Position numbers and translations under genes: made by a program
Notes under the pieces: generated by a model
The model's database searches: none
What the model was told of the DNA's origin: nothing
What the model saw: only the letters and a program-made list of their open reading frames with translations
Assembly (NCBI GenBank): GCA_938011325.1
Contig: CALLUD010000012.1
Location: 1 to 64,000 of the forward strand
DNA length: 64,000 nucleotides
Source of the DNA: an uncultured Spartobacteria bacterium
GTDB lineage: Bacteria; Verrucomicrobiota; Verrucomicrobiia; Chthoniobacterales; JAATET01
Direction of reading: 5' to 3'
Part shown: positions 63,736-64,000 of the stretch, in pieces
How the letters are laid out: every line of letters starts with the position of its first letter
Position numbering within the stretch: the first letter of the stretch is position 1

Positions 63736-63963
63736 TGTGAATAACCTCTGAATTCTTGTGTCAGTTTGGGGGTTATTCGAGGATTTCCACGAGTTGTGGA
63801 CAGCTGCTGCGGGCTCGGTCCGAATTCATTCACAGCCTCAAATCGGCGTGGAACACCCTTGAATTCATCGAGGAACAACGGTCATTCGAGTTGTTCACAA
63901 CGTTAAGAAGAAGAAGAGGTTTGGGACGTCCATGATCCCATACCCTTAACGTTGTGAACAACT
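63736..63963. other. oriC: Candidate replication origin (DnaA-box cluster)
   Basis: Non-coding, AT-richer than the window average. DnaA-box-like 9-mers (consensus TTATNCACA): a perfect TTATTCACA on the minus strand at 63736-63744; TCATTCACA at 63826-63834 (one mismatch); TTGTTCACA at 63891-63899 and again on the minus strand at 63953-63961 (one mismatch each); and CTGTCCACA on the minus strand at 63795-63803 (two mismatches). The two TTGTTCACA boxes lie in a perfect 19-bp inverted repeat. Box density and the lack of genes are what an oriC shows; dnaA may lie beyond the window end. Function is inferred. Confidence 0.55.
63889..63963. repeat. Perfect 19-bp inverted repeat
   Basis: AGTTGTTCACAACGTTAAG at 63889-63907 and its exact complement at 63945-63963, with a 37-base spacer that holds the palindrome GGACGTCC. 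Each arm contains GTTGT-TC-ACAAC, itself a near-palindrome around a DnaA-box-like 9-mer. Confidence 0.95.
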
Positions 63964-64000
63964 TGGCCCTCCAGAGTCGGAAGGCGTCTCAGTAACGCAG

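Noticed and set aside
63889..63963. parS centromere site
   Set aside because: The arms do not match the TGTTNCACGTGAAACA consensus; the central CACGTG is absent.

Overview
The window looks like a high-GC chromosomal segment of a Verrucomicrobiota bacterium. This is inferred from six PEP-CTERM sorting signals in 64 kb (exosortase substrates; no exosortase gene is in the window), autotransporter-type beta-strand repeats, a secreted sulfatase, a GH63-type hydrolase, many small secreted proteins of no known family, and dense gene packing with 1-4 bp start/stop overlaps. No rRNA, tRNA, CRISPR array or complete insertion sequence was seen.

Layout. 0-2.5 kb is a scarred accessory patch: a transposase-like remnant, a broken PEP-CTERM copy, an AbrB/Doc toxin-antitoxin pair, and the intact PEP-CTERM copy. 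2.5-14.4 kb holds a CrtA-like protein with an unknown partner, a 1030-residue repeat protein with PEP-CTERM, two LuxR-type regulators, a GDSL esterase with PEP-CTERM, a ureohydrolase, a stand-alone GGQ release-factor-like protein with a DUF5069 protein, and an aldose-epimerase-like protein. 14.4-29.5 kb is mostly housekeeping: TPR protein, rpiA-bioB-purine permease, sulfatase, LysM-NlpC/P60 protein with a phosphoesterase, RlpA-like lipoprotein, lgt, guanine deaminase and a PhoR/PhoB-like two-component system. 29.8-40.5 kb holds the GH63 hydrolase, a FabZ-like dehydratase, a phosphodiester glycosidase, hpf, scpA-scpB-pheA, and an ATP-grasp/alpha-E/metzincin operon.

40.5-44.4 kb is an S-adenosylmethionine-cycle island: an ArsR-methyltransferase fusion divergent from metK-ahcY, ending in a strong terminator. 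45.0-47.2 kb holds two duplicated LamG-type PEP-CTERM genes, one broken by a single in-frame amber codon; both keep matching promoters and downstream hairpins. 47.4-56.4 kb is a leftward run: ald, proA, acylphosphatase, an ABC ATPase, bioD, then a MacB-like ABC exporter with a HlyD-type adaptor. 56.5-63.7 kb holds a DUF885 protein, a LuxC-like acyl-CoA reductase, infA, an acyl-CoA synthetase, a monoacylglycerol-lipase-like hydrolase and a small secreted protein.

The last 290 bp are non-coding, relatively AT-rich, and carry a cluster of DnaA-box-like 9-mers, two of them inside a perfect 19-bp inverted repeat. This is a candidate replication origin and the most interesting non-coding signal here. 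Other notable items are a PheA that lacks about half of its prephenate dehydratase domain, a 61-nt hairpin upstream of phoB, and a metzincin in the ATP-grasp/alpha-E peptide-ligase context.
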